Below, piece after piece: positions 21,521 to 29,626 of a DNA stretch of 64,000 nucleotides; the stretch's first letter is position 1, and the number at the start of each line of letters is the position of its first letter. The position numbers were made by a program, and so were the translations under genes. The notes below the pieces were generated by a model. That model did not search any database. It saw only the letters and a program-made list of their open reading frames with translations, and was not told the origin of the DNA. This DNA comes from Desulfallas sp. Bu1-1 (lineage in GTDB: Bacteria; Bacillota; Desulfotomaculia; Desulfotomaculales; Desulfallaceae), in contig NZ_JADNRQ010000003.1 of assembly GCF_015594625.1 (NCBI RefSeq), positions 62,001 through 126,000 on the forward strand, in the 5' to 3' direction.

Positions 21521-21656
21521 AAAAATAAAAGCGAGACCCTCACGAATAATCTCGTGCAGGTCTCGCTTAGCCATCTTCAAAAAGCTACGCCAAACCGGGC
21601 CTTTGGCCGTATTGACGATTTGGCAACCCGTTAGTCCGGGCAGCTACTCCCCTTTA
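21521..21656 (-). promoter_or_regulatory. yybP-ykoY (Mn2+) riboswitch with terminator
   Basis: Read on the minus strand the leader starts AAAGGGGAGTAGCTGCC, typical of the yybP-ykoY aptamer. It returns with GGCGTAGC and ends in the expression platform GCGAGACC...GGTCTCGC (21531-21566), followed by TTTTATTTTT: a textbook intrinsic terminator. Known members bind Mn2+ and switch transcription on. Position directly before a cation exchanger fits the class. No covariance search was run. Confidence 0.85.
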
Positions 21657-21662
21657 AATCTA

Positions 21663-21691
21663 ATTTTATGAGGAAAAGAGCATCTAGTCAA
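21663..21691 (-). promoter_or_regulatory. Promoter of the riboswitch-exchanger transcript
   Basis: On the minus strand TTGACT (21686-21691) and TAAAAT (21663-21668) are exactly 17 bases apart; transcription would start at the 5' edge of the aptamer near 21656. Confidence 0.75.
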
Positions 21692-22006
21692 TAGCCAACT
21701 TTGGTCGTTCCTCCGGCCAAGCCGGGGGATTCCCGGTCCGTCCCGGCCGGCAACCGCGCGGTACCTTGCGGCACAGTAGGCGATAAACCGCGGGGAAATA
21801 TTCTTATAATAGTGTGCAATTCTAATATATGGTATAATGCTTGCGATATAATTTTTTTATGTGGTGATGTTTGAAAATGAGGTAAGAATGGGAATGTTTC
21901 CGGATTTTAGCATCATGTTAACGACATTTTCTTTAAATTATAGCTCCGGGTTTTACTCGGTTGCGGGCCAGGGGCTTTGATATTATAGCAAAAGGGGTGA
22001 ATCCGG
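21692..22006. other. Intergenic region with probable nuclease promoter
   Basis: No gene is visible. TGGTATAAT (21830-21838) is an extended -10 element on the + strand, with no good -35, suitable for the downstream lipoprotein gene and leaving a leader of about 160 bases. A second TATAAT stands at 21805-21810. Confidence 0.4.
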
Positions 22007-22876
22007 GTGCTGAAGTTAAACAGGTACACACTTATAATCGGGCTGTTATCAGTTTTCCTGCTTCTTACCGCTGCGGGATGCGGCAAGGAAAGTACATCAA
22101 GCGACAAGCCGGAAAAAACGGGTGTAACACTGCAACAAGAGCAACACCGGGACCAGGAACAGAATGCACCGGCGCCGGGGGAAACACCGGGTCGACAGGT
22201 TGACGGGAAAACCGGGCATGCAAATGAACCGGGGAATTCCCCCGGCCAACAAACCGGTGCTACAGCACGGAAACTTATTTCCGCTACCGTTACACACGTG
22301 GTGGACGGTGATACGGTTGAAGTTAAACTGGCCCGCGGCCGGGAAGAAAAAGTGCGCCTGATTGGAGTTGACACCCCCGAATCTACAAAGGAAATCGAAC
22401 CCTACGGGAAGGAGGCATCAGCTTATACCAAAAGCCGTTTGGAAGGACGTAAGGTTTGGCTGGAATTGGATGCGGAAGAACGTGACCGCTACGGCAGGCT
22501 GCTGGCTTACATTTGGCTGGAACAGCCGGTAAGGGATACTGAAGCGGAAGCACGGGACAAGATGTTTAACGCTGAATTGCTCAAGGAAGGTTACGCCCAG
22601 GTTATGACCGTTCCACCCAACGTAAAATATGCTGATTTTTTTGTTGAGCTGCAGCGGGAAGCCAGGGAAGCCGGTAAAGGGCTGTGGGGCCTTACCACAC
22701 AAGAAAAGGCGGGCAAGATAGAGGATTATTACGTAGCGAGCTCCCGGAGCAAAAAGTTTCACCGGCCCGGCTGCGAGTGGGGCCAAAAAATAGCACCGGC
22801 CAACCTGGTCAAGTTTAAAACCGTGGATGATGCTCTGAACGCAGGTTACGAGCCCTGCCGGGTGTGTAACCCTTAA
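22007..22876 (+). CDS. Lipoprotein thermonuclease (SNase-like)
   Basis: A 289-residue secreted nuclease. A hydrophobic signal segment ends in the lipobox TAAGC (Cys25), so the protein is membrane-anchored outside the cell after LspA cleavage. Residues about 30-85 are a low-complexity linker rich in Gly, Gln and Pro. The staphylococcal nuclease domain follows: VVDGDTVEV, VRLIGVDTPE with catalytic Arg and Glu, and DRYGRLLAYIW with the second Arg. The last 45 residues carry FHRPGCEWG and CRVC, a probable zinc site seen in related nucleases. Start is GTG 22007 after AAAGGGG. Confidence 0.9.
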   Translation: MLKLNRYTLIIGLLSVFLLLTAAGCGKESTSSDKPEKTGVTLQQEQHRDQEQNAPAPGETPGRQVDGKTGHANEPGNSPGQQTGATARKLISATVTHVVDGDTVEVKLARGREEKVRLIGVDTPESTKEIEPYGKEASAYTKSRLEGRKVWLELDAEERDRYGRLLAYIWLEQPVRDTEAEARDKMFNAELLKEGYAQVMTVPPNVKYADFFVELQREAREAGKGLWGLTTQEKAGKIEDYYVASSRSKKFHRPGCEWGQKIAPANLVKFKTVDDALNAGYEPCRVCNP

Positions 22877-22958
22877 AAGGAATTGGATTATCATTCCAGG
22901 AATCTAAATGGAATCCAATGAAACATTGATTTTGCTGCAAAAACCGGTACTTGTATTT

Positions 22959-23000
22959 GGCGCTCCGTCGGTTTCCTCCGTTCGTTTCGCAATTTTACCT
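22959..23000 (+). repeat. Dispersed repeat, copy 1
   Basis: GGCGCTCCGTCGGTTTCC, then a tail including TTTCGCAATTTTAC; matches the other copies at about four of five positions. Lies just downstream of the nuclease gene. Confidence 0.55.
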
Positions 23001-23030
23001 TTATGGCTGGAGCAACTTTTAGTTAACATA

Positions 23031-23073
23031 AAAAACCCCCGGTTTGACGCGGTTGCGGGTGCCGGGGGTTTTT
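23031..23073. terminator. Bidirectional intrinsic terminator
   Basis: AAAAAACCCCCGG and CCGGGGGTTTTT pair perfectly around a 20-base loop. It can end both the nuclease gene and the convergent acyl-CoA synthetase gene. Confidence 0.85.
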
Positions 23074-23076
23074 GTA

Positions 23077-24672
23077 TTAAAGCTGGTTGTTATAATACTG
23101 TTCAAATTGTTTCCTTAATTCATGTTTTTTAATTTTACCGGTGGTGGTGCGGGGTAATTCATCCACCAAAATGACTGACTTGGGGACCTGGAAACCGCCC
23201 AGTTCGCGCTTGCACCAGTTGATTATTTCTTCCCCGGTTAGATTGCTGCCCTTTTTGGGCACCACCACTGCGGTCACCGCCTCGGCCCAACGCTGGTGGG
23301 GCAGGCCGATAACAGCGGCCGACTCTACTTCGGGGTGGGCCAGGATTACCGTTTCCACCTTGATGGAGGGCACGTTCTCACCGCCGGTCTTGATCATGTC
23401 TTTCTTGCGATCGACGAATACCAGCATGCCGTCTTCGTCTATATAGCCCTGGTCTCCGGAGTGGTGCCAGCCGAACTTCCTGGCCTGCTCGGTGGCAGCT
23501 TCATCTTTGAAGTATCCTTCCATGATGCCGGGGCTGCGCCAGACTATTTCCCCGACCTGACCAGGGGGTAGGATGTTGCCATCGTCGTCCATGACTGCCG
23601 TGTCATAGCCGGGCGAGGACATGCCCCAGATATTGCCCTCCTTTTCCGGATACCAGTCTGGTTTGTAATAGTTGGTGGCGGGGTAGGCCTCGGTTTGGCC
23701 GGTGCCCAGGATGAACGTGGCGTTCAACCGTTTCCTGGCTTCGGCCAGCGTGCGCTTATCCATTGGTGTCATGGCGTACAGGCATACTTGCAGGCTGGAC
23801 AGGTCGTAGTTGTGGAAAGCCGGGTGGTCGATCATACTCCTGAACATCATGGGCAGGGCGAACAACCAGTTGATTTTTTCAGCCTGGATGGTCTTCATCA
23901 GCCCTTCGGGGTCAAAGCCCCGCATCACCACGACGGTGGAACAGGCAAGCAGGCCGGTGTTGAGCAGGGTGTGCTGGGCGCAGTGGAATATGGGCATCAT
24001 GACTGAAATAATGCTACTGGGGTCTATTCTCAATTCAATGGTGTTCTGCAGGGCGGCGATATACACGTTGAGGTTGGAGATTAAAACTCCCTTGGGCATG
24101 GCGGTGGTGCCGCTGGTATACATTATTTGAACTATATCCCTGTCTTCGATGATCACATCTTCGATTTCGGTCCCGTCCATACCGTCTATAAAGGCGTTAA
24201 AATTTATAAATGGCTCCGTCACCTGCTGTCCGGTAACGGGAAGTGAGATAAAATGCTTGATATTTGAAAGCTGGTCCAGGTATTTACTGAAGACGGGAAC
24301 AAAAGCATCATCAAGAACCAGCGCCTTGGCTTCTGAATGGTTCAGAACGTAGGCCAGTTCCCTGGGATCGAGGCCGGGGTTCACCGGCACCCAAACAAAC
24401 CCTCCCTTGGCCAGGCCGTAAATTGAAACCACTAGTTCCGTTGAGTTCAAGCAAACGGCGGCTACCCGGTCTCCTTTTTGCAAGCCCAGGCCACGGACGG
24501 CCCTTGCAAAACGGTTGCAAGCATCGTTAAGCTGGTAATAGGTTAAACTGTTCCTTTGACCACTCCGGTATTCAACTAGTGCTTCTTTTTGGGGTCTGCG
24601 CCTCGCTGACCGGCGCAGGATATCGCCTACGGCCACCCGCTGGATCAGGTTTTTGCCGAGCATCGGGTCCAT
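23077..24672 (-). CDS. Acyl-CoA synthetase (AMP-forming)
   Basis: A 531-residue adenylate-forming ligase that activates a carboxylic acid with ATP and CoA. The core motif IMYTSGTTAMPKGV lies near residue 180, then GQTEAYPATNYY (motif with adenine contact), SGDQGYIDEDG, and the C-terminal PRTTTGKIKKHELR with the catalytic lysine. ATG 24672 follows GGGAGGG; the in-frame extension of five codons has no support. Last gene of the minus-strand Atu-like cluster, so a branched or terpenoid acid is a plausible substrate. It corresponds in position to AtuH of Pseudomonas (inference). Confidence 0.92.
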   Translation of the reverse strand: MDPMLGKNLIQRVAVGDILRRSARRRPQKEALVEYRSGQRNSLTYYQLNDACNRFARAVRGLGLQKGDRVAAVCLNSTELVVSIYGLAKGGFVWVPVNPGLDPRELAYVLNHSEAKALVLDDAFVPVFSKYLDQLSNIKHFISLPVTGQQVTEPFINFNAFIDGMDGTEIEDVIIEDRDIVQIMYTSGTTAMPKGVLISNLNVYIAALQNTIELRIDPSSIISVMMPIFHCAQHTLLNTGLLACSTVVVMRGFDPEGLMKTIQAEKINWLFALPMMFRSMIDHPAFHNYDLSSLQVCLYAMTPMDKRTLAEARKRLNATFILGTGQTEAYPATNYYKPDWYPEKEGNIWGMSSPGYDTAVMDDDGNILPPGQVGEIVWRSPGIMEGYFKDEAATEQARKFGWHHSGDQGYIDEDGMLVFVDRKKDMIKTGGENVPSIKVETVILAHPEVESAAVIGLPHQRWAEAVTAVVVPKKGSNLTGEEIINWCKRELGGFQVPKSVILVDELPRTTTGKIKKHELRKQFEQYYNNQL

Positions 24673-24698
24673 ATTTAACCCTCCCATTATATAAATAT

Positions 24699-24836
24699 TT
24701 AAACGGCTATTAGCACTTTCTTTGCGCTTTTTCCCTTCATCGTCTCAGCGCCGGAATCGTTCAGGATGTAGGCCAGTTCCTCGCCCTTCATCATTACATT
24801 GCAGGGCACCGAAATGTAGTTTATACATCTTATTAC
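24699..24836 (-). pseudogene. Fragment of a second acyl-CoA synthetase
   Basis: An open minus-strand stretch of 45 codons reads CINYISVPCNVMMKGEELAY, then ILNDSGAE, ending at TAA 24699. This matches the N-domain of acyl-CoA synthetases (the segment in which a ligand pocket strand leads to the YILNDS helix). It is closed upstream by TGA at 24837. Both ends of the ligase are missing, so it is a relic lying between an intact synthetase and the AtuA genes. Confidence 0.6.
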
Positions 24837-24973
24837 TCAGTCAATATGCCTTATTTCTCAATGGTTTTCGTTTAGGTATTTTTCTTTAAGTAACGCCTTG
24901 CCCGGTGGGATTAAACTTAAAGACCGGGAACGGTACCGCCAGGCACCGGTCCCGGCAATTGTAATTTGTATTC

Positions 24974-25291
24974 TTAGTCAATATCCACGTACATGCGCAG
25001 CAGGTTGGCCCCGAAACACTTGCCGAGGTTGTCGCTGCGCAGGGAGCGGGATGCTCCCCCGTTAAGCGCCCCTCTGAGGACGAAATTGAAAGCCTTGATG
25101 TTGGGCACCTCGTAGCGAACCACATCGCCCTCCACCAATCCCTTGAAATGTTCCTTAACCCGTTCCGCGGTTATCTTTTCCTTGAGTAGCTGGTAGTCGT
25201 CCTCCCGGTAGGGAAACAGCCCTATATTCACTGTGTTGCCCTTATCACCCGACCGGGCGTGGGCCAGTTCCTTAAGCAGTATCCTGGGCAC
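24974..25291 (-). CDS. AtuA-like ferredoxin-fold domain protein
   Basis: A 105-residue protein, ILLKELAHARSGDKGNTVNI at the N-terminus, matching the AtuA-like ferredoxin-fold domain. In some proteins this domain is fused behind the DUF1446 core; here it is a separate gene starting three bases after the atuA stop. Other conserved pieces are YEVPNIKAFNFVL and ALNGGASRSLR. The despite-its-name fold carries no iron-sulfur cysteines (only one Cys is present). Presumably it acts with the upstream AtuA. Function unknown. Confidence 0.85.
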   Translation of the reverse strand: MPRILLKELAHARSGDKGNTVNIGLFPYREDDYQLLKEKITAERVKEHFKGLVEGDVVRYEVPNIKAFNFVLRGALNGGASRSLRSDNLGKCFGANLLRMYVDID

Positions 25292-25294
25292 CTG

Positions 25295-26653
25295 TTACAC
25301 CTCCATCAGCTCGACTTTGACCTGCTTTTCCACCTCTTCCCTGGGCACCAGTGCCGACCAGAGGCCGATCAGTTCCCGGGGCCTGGGCATCCCGCCGGCC
25401 CCGCTGGCCGTGGGCGGGCCGTTTAACGCCAAGGGGGGCAGCAAGCGGGGCATCCTGGCGGCGTCCTGTTTATTCCGGGTGCGCACCGCGATCCTTAAAC
25501 CTACTTCGTTGAGGTCTTCACCGTCCCCGAAGGCCAGGGGGCCGGACAGGGAATTGTAACCGATGTATTCTGTCAAGATTTCTTCAAAGTGCAGTCCCAG
25601 CGCGGTGAACTGTTTGCGGATAATTTCCTCCGTTTTGCGGGCTTTTTTCATGGCATCGGGCCAGGAGTACCTGATCATGGCTTCGCCCAGCCAGCCGTCG
25701 CTATATCCAATGGAAACCTTCAGTTTATCCGGCCGCGGCTTGCCCCTCATTCCGGTTATCCTGACCTGGTCCGGCCCGGCCTGTTCCAGCAGGGGAGCGG
25801 TGAAATCGGCGATCACATCCGGCGTAATATAGGCCGTGGGGTCATGCACTTCATATAACATTTGTTCTTTAACAGTCCGCAGATCGACCCGCCCGCCGGT
25901 TCCCTCGGGTTTGGTCAGCACGGCGTCGCCGTTTTCATAAACCTCGGTAACGGGGTAGCCTATCCTTTCCATGCCCGGGATGTTCCACCAGTCGCCGCTG
26001 AAGTTCCCGCCGGTACTCTGGGCTGAGCACTCCATCAGGTGTCCCAGCAGAATCCCGGCGGCCAGGCGGTCCCAGTCGTCCCACCGCCATCCCAGTTCAA
26101 ACACCATCGGGGCCAGAAACTGGGCCGGGTCCGAGGTGCGCCCTGTAACGACCACGTCCGCGCCCATTTCCAACGCGTCCACCATTGGTTTTGCCCCGAG
26201 ATAGACATTGGCGAACAGTATTCTGTCTTCGATGGTTGAGATATCTTCACCGTTCTCCATGTCGGACAGGTCCACTCCCAGGGCGCGGAGTTCGCCAAGC
26301 CTGGGCATAATATCGTCACCGGTAATGACGGCTATTTTCAACCCTTTGAGTCCCATATTTTGGGCCAGCTCATATACCATTCGCCCGGCTCCGCGGGGGT
26401 TGATTCCCCCGGCATTTGTCAGTATTTTGATTCCTTTTTCCCGGCAGGGGCGCAAAAGCAGGTTGAAAAACATGTCTTCAACGTACCCCTTGGCCGGGTC
26501 ATTTTGCCTGGCTTTTTGTAAAATAGCCAGGGTCAATTCGGCCAGAGCGTCGCAGGCCAGGTACTGAACGTTGCCCGCGCGCACCACGTCCAGGGCCGGG
26601 AAGGGGGAGTCGCCCCAAAAACCCTGCCCCGCCCCGATTCGCACACTCTTCAA
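25295..26653 (-). CDS. atuA: AtuA family protein (DUF1446 core)
   Basis: A 452-residue protein of the acyclic terpene utilisation AtuA family. Characteristic segments are IGAGQGFWGDSPFPAL, ILTNAGGINPRGAG, DVVVTGRTSDPAQFL, and HLMECSAQSTGGNFSGDWW. AtuA is required for citronellol/geraniol breakdown in Pseudomonas, but its reaction is unknown. Start is TTG 26653, seven bases after GGAGGAG. In this cluster it sits with an acyl-CoA synthetase, acyl-CoA dehydrogenases and a biotin-dependent carboxylase, as in atu loci. Confidence 0.9.
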   Translation of the reverse strand: MKSVRIGAGQGFWGDSPFPALDVVRAGNVQYLACDALAELTLAILQKARQNDPAKGYVEDMFFNLLLRPCREKGIKILTNAGGINPRGAGRMVYELAQNMGLKGLKIAVITGDDIMPRLGELRALGVDLSDMENGEDISTIEDRILFANVYLGAKPMVDALEMGADVVVTGRTSDPAQFLAPMVFELGWRWDDWDRLAAGILLGHLMECSAQSTGGNFSGDWWNIPGMERIGYPVTEVYENGDAVLTKPEGTGGRVDLRTVKEQMLYEVHDPTAYITPDVIADFTAPLLEQAGPDQVRITGMRGKPRPDKLKVSIGYSDGWLGEAMIRYSWPDAMKKARKTEEIIRKQFTALGLHFEEILTEYIGYNSLSGPLAFGDGEDLNEVGLRIAVRTRNKQDAARMPRLLPPLALNGPPTASGAGGMPRPRELIGLWSALVPREEVEKQVKVELMEV

Positions 26654-26737
26654 CGAACAACTCCTCCTTCTTAACCGCTATCCGTAAAAAGCAGCAATTT
26701 AATAACTCAGACACCTATGCTGAACTTCATGGCGCCG

Positions 26738-27178
26738 TCACTCAGAGCTGCTCATTTTTTTCAGCGCTACCTTTAAAACGGCGGTACAGCAGACCTCGTT
26801 CCGCTGGTTCTTGATTTCCTGCTTGATTGTGACCACCCCGAAGGCCCCCTTGTCTGATTTATCCACAACCTCGGCCTCCACCCGGATGGTATCACCGATG
26901 AAGGTGGGGGCGGTAAAGCGAACTTTGTCCATGCCGTAAAATGCCACCACCACGCCGGGTTTCATGGGGACCAGGCCGGTGGCCACGCTCAACACCAGCA
27001 TGCCGTGGGCGACGCGCTGCCCGAAGATGGTGCCTTTGGCGTATTCCACGTCCGTGTGCAGCGGGTACCAGTCGCCACTGAAGGCGGAAAACATTACGAG
27101 ATCGGCCTCGGTAATGGTGCGCGCCCTGGAAACAGCTTTTGTACCGGTTTCCAGTTCATCAAAATATTTGTCCAGCAT
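26738..27178 (-). CDS. MaoC-like dehydratase (hotdog fold)
   Basis: A 146-residue hotdog protein of the MaoC family, typically an (R)-specific enoyl-CoA hydratase. The signature is SGDWYPLHTDVEYAK...HGML, carrying the catalytic Asp and His. The usual Asn of the GDxNPxH motif is Tyr here, which also occurs in other members. ATG 27178 is chosen over TTG 27181 by spacing to AAAGGGGG. It lies between atuA and the acyl-CoA dehydrogenases and would hydrate an unsaturated acyl-CoA of the pathway. Confidence 0.88.
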   Translation of the reverse strand: MLDKYFDELETGTKAVSRARTITEADLVMFSAFSGDWYPLHTDVEYAKGTIFGQRVAHGMLVLSVATGLVPMKPGVVVAFYGMDKVRFTAPTFIGDTIRVEAEVVDKSDKGAFGVVTIKQEIKNQRNEVCCTAVLKVALKKMSSSE

Positions 27179-27197
27179 CAAACAACCCCCTTTACCA

Positions 27198-28343
27198 CTA
27201 TTTAATCAATCTATTTACAATAATCTGTTTCATGATTTCCGTTGTACCGCCCCCGATGGTGCCAACCCTGGCATCCCGCCAGTAACGCTGCACAGGGTAC
27301 TCCATCATATACCCGTATCCGCCGTGGATTTGCAGCGCCTCGTCGGCCACCCGGTTGGCCGTTTCGCAGGCGTAGACCTTGGCCATGGCCACCGCCGTGA
27401 CGGCGTCCTCTCCGGACGCGAACAGGGAAAGGGCATGGTAGGTCAGGCTGCGGGCGGTTTCGATCCAGGATGCCATGTCGGCCAGCTTGTGCCTGATCAC
27501 CTGGAACTTGGACAGGGGCCGTTTAAACTGAATCCTTTGCTGGGCGTAGCGGATGGCTTCCTCCAGGGCAAGCTCGGCAGCCGCCACCGCCTCGAGGGCC
27601 ATTACCAATCTTTCCCAGGCAAAATTTTGCATAATGTAGTAAAAGCCCATATTTTCCTTCCCCACCAGGTTGGCCTTGGGTACCCGGCAATCTTCAAAGA
27701 CCAACTCCCCGGTATCCGAGGCGTTCCAGCCCAGTTTTTCCAGCTTTTTGGCCACAGTGAAACCGGGGGTGTCTTTTTCGATGACCAGCAGGCTGATCCC
27801 CTTGTACCCCGCCGCCGGGTCTGTTTTCACGGCGGTGACAACGTAGTCCGCCCTTACTCCGTTGGTAATGAAAATTTTGCTCCCGTTGACCACGTAATGA
27901 TCGCCTTCATCCCGGGCCGTGGTGGAAATGGAGGCCACGTCGGACCCGGCGTTTGGCTCGGTGATGCCCAGCGCCCCGATTTTTTCCCCGGTGATGGTGG
28001 GCACCAGGAACTTCTGTTTCAATTCCTCGCTGCCGAACTTATATATTTGCGGCCCGGCGATAACAACGCTGGCTCCGAGCCCCGCCGCGACGCCGGCCGA
28101 TCCGCAGCGGGCCAATTCTTCCACAAATACCGCCCCGGCCAGGTAATCCTCGCCGCTGCCGCCGTATACCTCCGGGTAGGTCAGGCCTAAAAAGCCCAGT
28201 TCGCCCGCCCGGTAAAAAAGCTCCCGGGGGAATTCACCTTTTTGTTCCCATTCCTCCACGTGGGGCTTGATTTCCTTTTCCACCCAGCCGCGCACGCTTT
28301 TACGCAGCATTTCGTGTTCCTCCTGGAACAGCCAGTGGGCCAT
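27198..28343 (-). CDS. Acyl-CoA dehydrogenase 1
   Basis: A 381-residue FAD flavoprotein that introduces an alpha-beta double bond into an acyl-CoA. Family motifs are ALGITEPNAGSDVAS, GSKIFITNG, and QIHGGYGYMMEYPVQRYWRD. The C-terminal position that holds catalytic Glu in short-chain enzymes reads GTIGGGTTEI, without Glu. Instead a Glu occurs in FAWERLVMA, the place used by isovaleryl-CoA dehydrogenase. That suggests a branched substrate (inference). ATG 28343 follows AAGGAGG; upstream in-frame extension overlaps the neighbour and is rejected. Confidence 0.93.
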   Translation of the reverse strand: MAHWLFQEEHEMLRKSVRGWVEKEIKPHVEEWEQKGEFPRELFYRAGELGFLGLTYPEVYGGSGEDYLAGAVFVEELARCGSAGVAAGLGASVVIAGPQIYKFGSEELKQKFLVPTITGEKIGALGITEPNAGSDVASISTTARDEGDHYVVNGSKIFITNGVRADYVVTAVKTDPAAGYKGISLLVIEKDTPGFTVAKKLEKLGWNASDTGELVFEDCRVPKANLVGKENMGFYYIMQNFAWERLVMALEAVAAAELALEEAIRYAQQRIQFKRPLSKFQVIRHKLADMASWIETARSLTYHALSLFASGEDAVTAVAMAKVYACETANRVADEALQIHGGYGYMMEYPVQRYWRDARVGTIGGGTTEIMKQIIVNRLIK

Positions 28344-28369
28344 GCCACATTCCTCCTTGCACGGGATTG

Positions 28370-29515
28370 TTACAATCCCAGGGATTTTGCGATAACTTCC
28401 TTCATGATCTCGTCGGTGCCGCCGCCGATCCGGTTGAGCCGGGAATCGCGCCACGAGCGCTGTACGCCGTACTCCATCATGTAGCCGTAACCGCCGTAAA
28501 TCTGCAGGGCGGCATCGGCCACCCGGAAACTCACCTGGCCTCCCACCAGCTTGCACATGGAAATTTCCTTGACCGGGTATTCACCCGCGGCGAATTTTCT
28601 GGCGGTGGAGTAAACAAGCTGCCTGGCCGCCTCGATTTCCGTGGCCATCTCCGCCAGCTTGTGGGCGATCACCTGGTGGCGAATCAATGGTTTGCCGAAC
28701 TGGGTGCGCTGGCGGGCGTATTCCAGGCACTTTTCGAAGGTATACTGGGCCCCGGCCACCGCCCCGGCGGCCCCGATCAGGCGCTCCCCCTGCAGTTCCC
28801 ACATGATCTGGTGGAAGCCCCGGTTTTCCACCCCCAGGAGGTTTTCCGCCGGTACCCGGCAGTCTTCAAACAGCAATTCCGCCGTATCGGAGCAGCGCAT
28901 GCCCACCTTTTCCAGCTTTCTGGTTACCGAAAAACCGGGGGTGTCCTTATCGACCAGGAACAGGGACACGCCGTTATATCCCAGGTCCGGGTTCGTCTTG
29001 GCCACCAGGGTGATGAAATCCGCTCTCACGCCGTTGGTGATGAATGTTTTGCGCCCGTTGATCACCCAGTGGTCGCCGTCCCGCACCGCCCTGGTCTGGA
29101 TGGAGGCCACGTCCGACCCGGCATTGGGCTCGGTGATGCCCAGGCAGGCCACTTTTTCCCCTTTAAGAGCCGGGATCAGGTATTTTTTAATTTGTTCCTC
29201 AGTACCAAACTGCATAATGGGTGGGGTGGCCATATCCGTCTGCACCGCCACCGCCATGGGCAGGCCGCCCGCACCGCAGCGGGCCAGTTCCTCCGCCAGG
29301 ACAATGCCCATAAAGTAGTCGCCGCCCGCGCCGCCGTACTTTTCCGGGTACCGCAGCGACAAAAAACCCAGTTCCCCCATGCGGGGGATTACCCAGTCGG
29401 CAAAGTAGCCCTGTTTTTCCCACTCTTCCACATGCGGAACCAGTTCTGTCTCCACGAACCGCCTGATGGTTTTGCGCACCGCCTCGTGTTCTTCGGTAAA
29501 CACGCCGTATTTCAT
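28370..29515 (-). CDS. Acyl-CoA dehydrogenase 2
   Basis: A 381-residue paralogue of the downstream enzyme, 26 bases before it. Motifs are CLGITEPNAGSDVAS, GRKTFITNG and QIYGGYGYMMEYGVQRSWRD. The end reads NRIGGGTDEIMKE, again without the short-chain Glu, with a Glu in LQGERLIGA instead. Two different dehydrogenases in tandem imply either two oxidation steps or a heteromeric enzyme. AtuD and LiuA of citronellol/leucine pathways are the closest functional parallels, by context only. An electron acceptor gene (ETF) is not in the window. Confidence 0.93.
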   Translation of the reverse strand: MKYGVFTEEHEAVRKTIRRFVETELVPHVEEWEKQGYFADWVIPRMGELGFLSLRYPEKYGGAGGDYFMGIVLAEELARCGAGGLPMAVAVQTDMATPPIMQFGTEEQIKKYLIPALKGEKVACLGITEPNAGSDVASIQTRAVRDGDHWVINGRKTFITNGVRADFITLVAKTNPDLGYNGVSLFLVDKDTPGFSVTRKLEKVGMRCSDTAELLFEDCRVPAENLLGVENRGFHQIMWELQGERLIGAAGAVAGAQYTFEKCLEYARQRTQFGKPLIRHQVIAHKLAEMATEIEAARQLVYSTARKFAAGEYPVKEISMCKLVGGQVSFRVADAALQIYGGYGYMMEYGVQRSWRDSRLNRIGGGTDEIMKEVIAKSLGL

Positions 29516-29563
29516 GGAAACCCTTCCTTTCAGGTACTGGTTTTTTTTACACCACTTCCACCC

Positions 29564-29610
29564 GGCGCTCCGGTGGTTTCCTTCCGTCAGCTACGCAATA
29601 GCTATCTTCC
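29564..29610 (+). repeat. Dispersed repeat, copy 2
   Basis: GGCGCTCCGGTGGTTTCC followed by TTCCGTCAGCTACGCAATAG; lies in the 111-base gap between crotonase and acyl-CoA dehydrogenase 2. Confidence 0.6.
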
Positions 29611-29626
29611 GGGGGATAAAGTAACT

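Noticed and set aside
24884-24973. Minus-strand frame reading WRYRSRSLSLIPPGKALLKEKY as another synthetase tail
   Set aside because: Similarity to a C-terminal synthetase end is too weak, and a CCGGGA/TCCCGG hairpin here (24919-24958) explains the sequence better as a terminator of the atuA genes.
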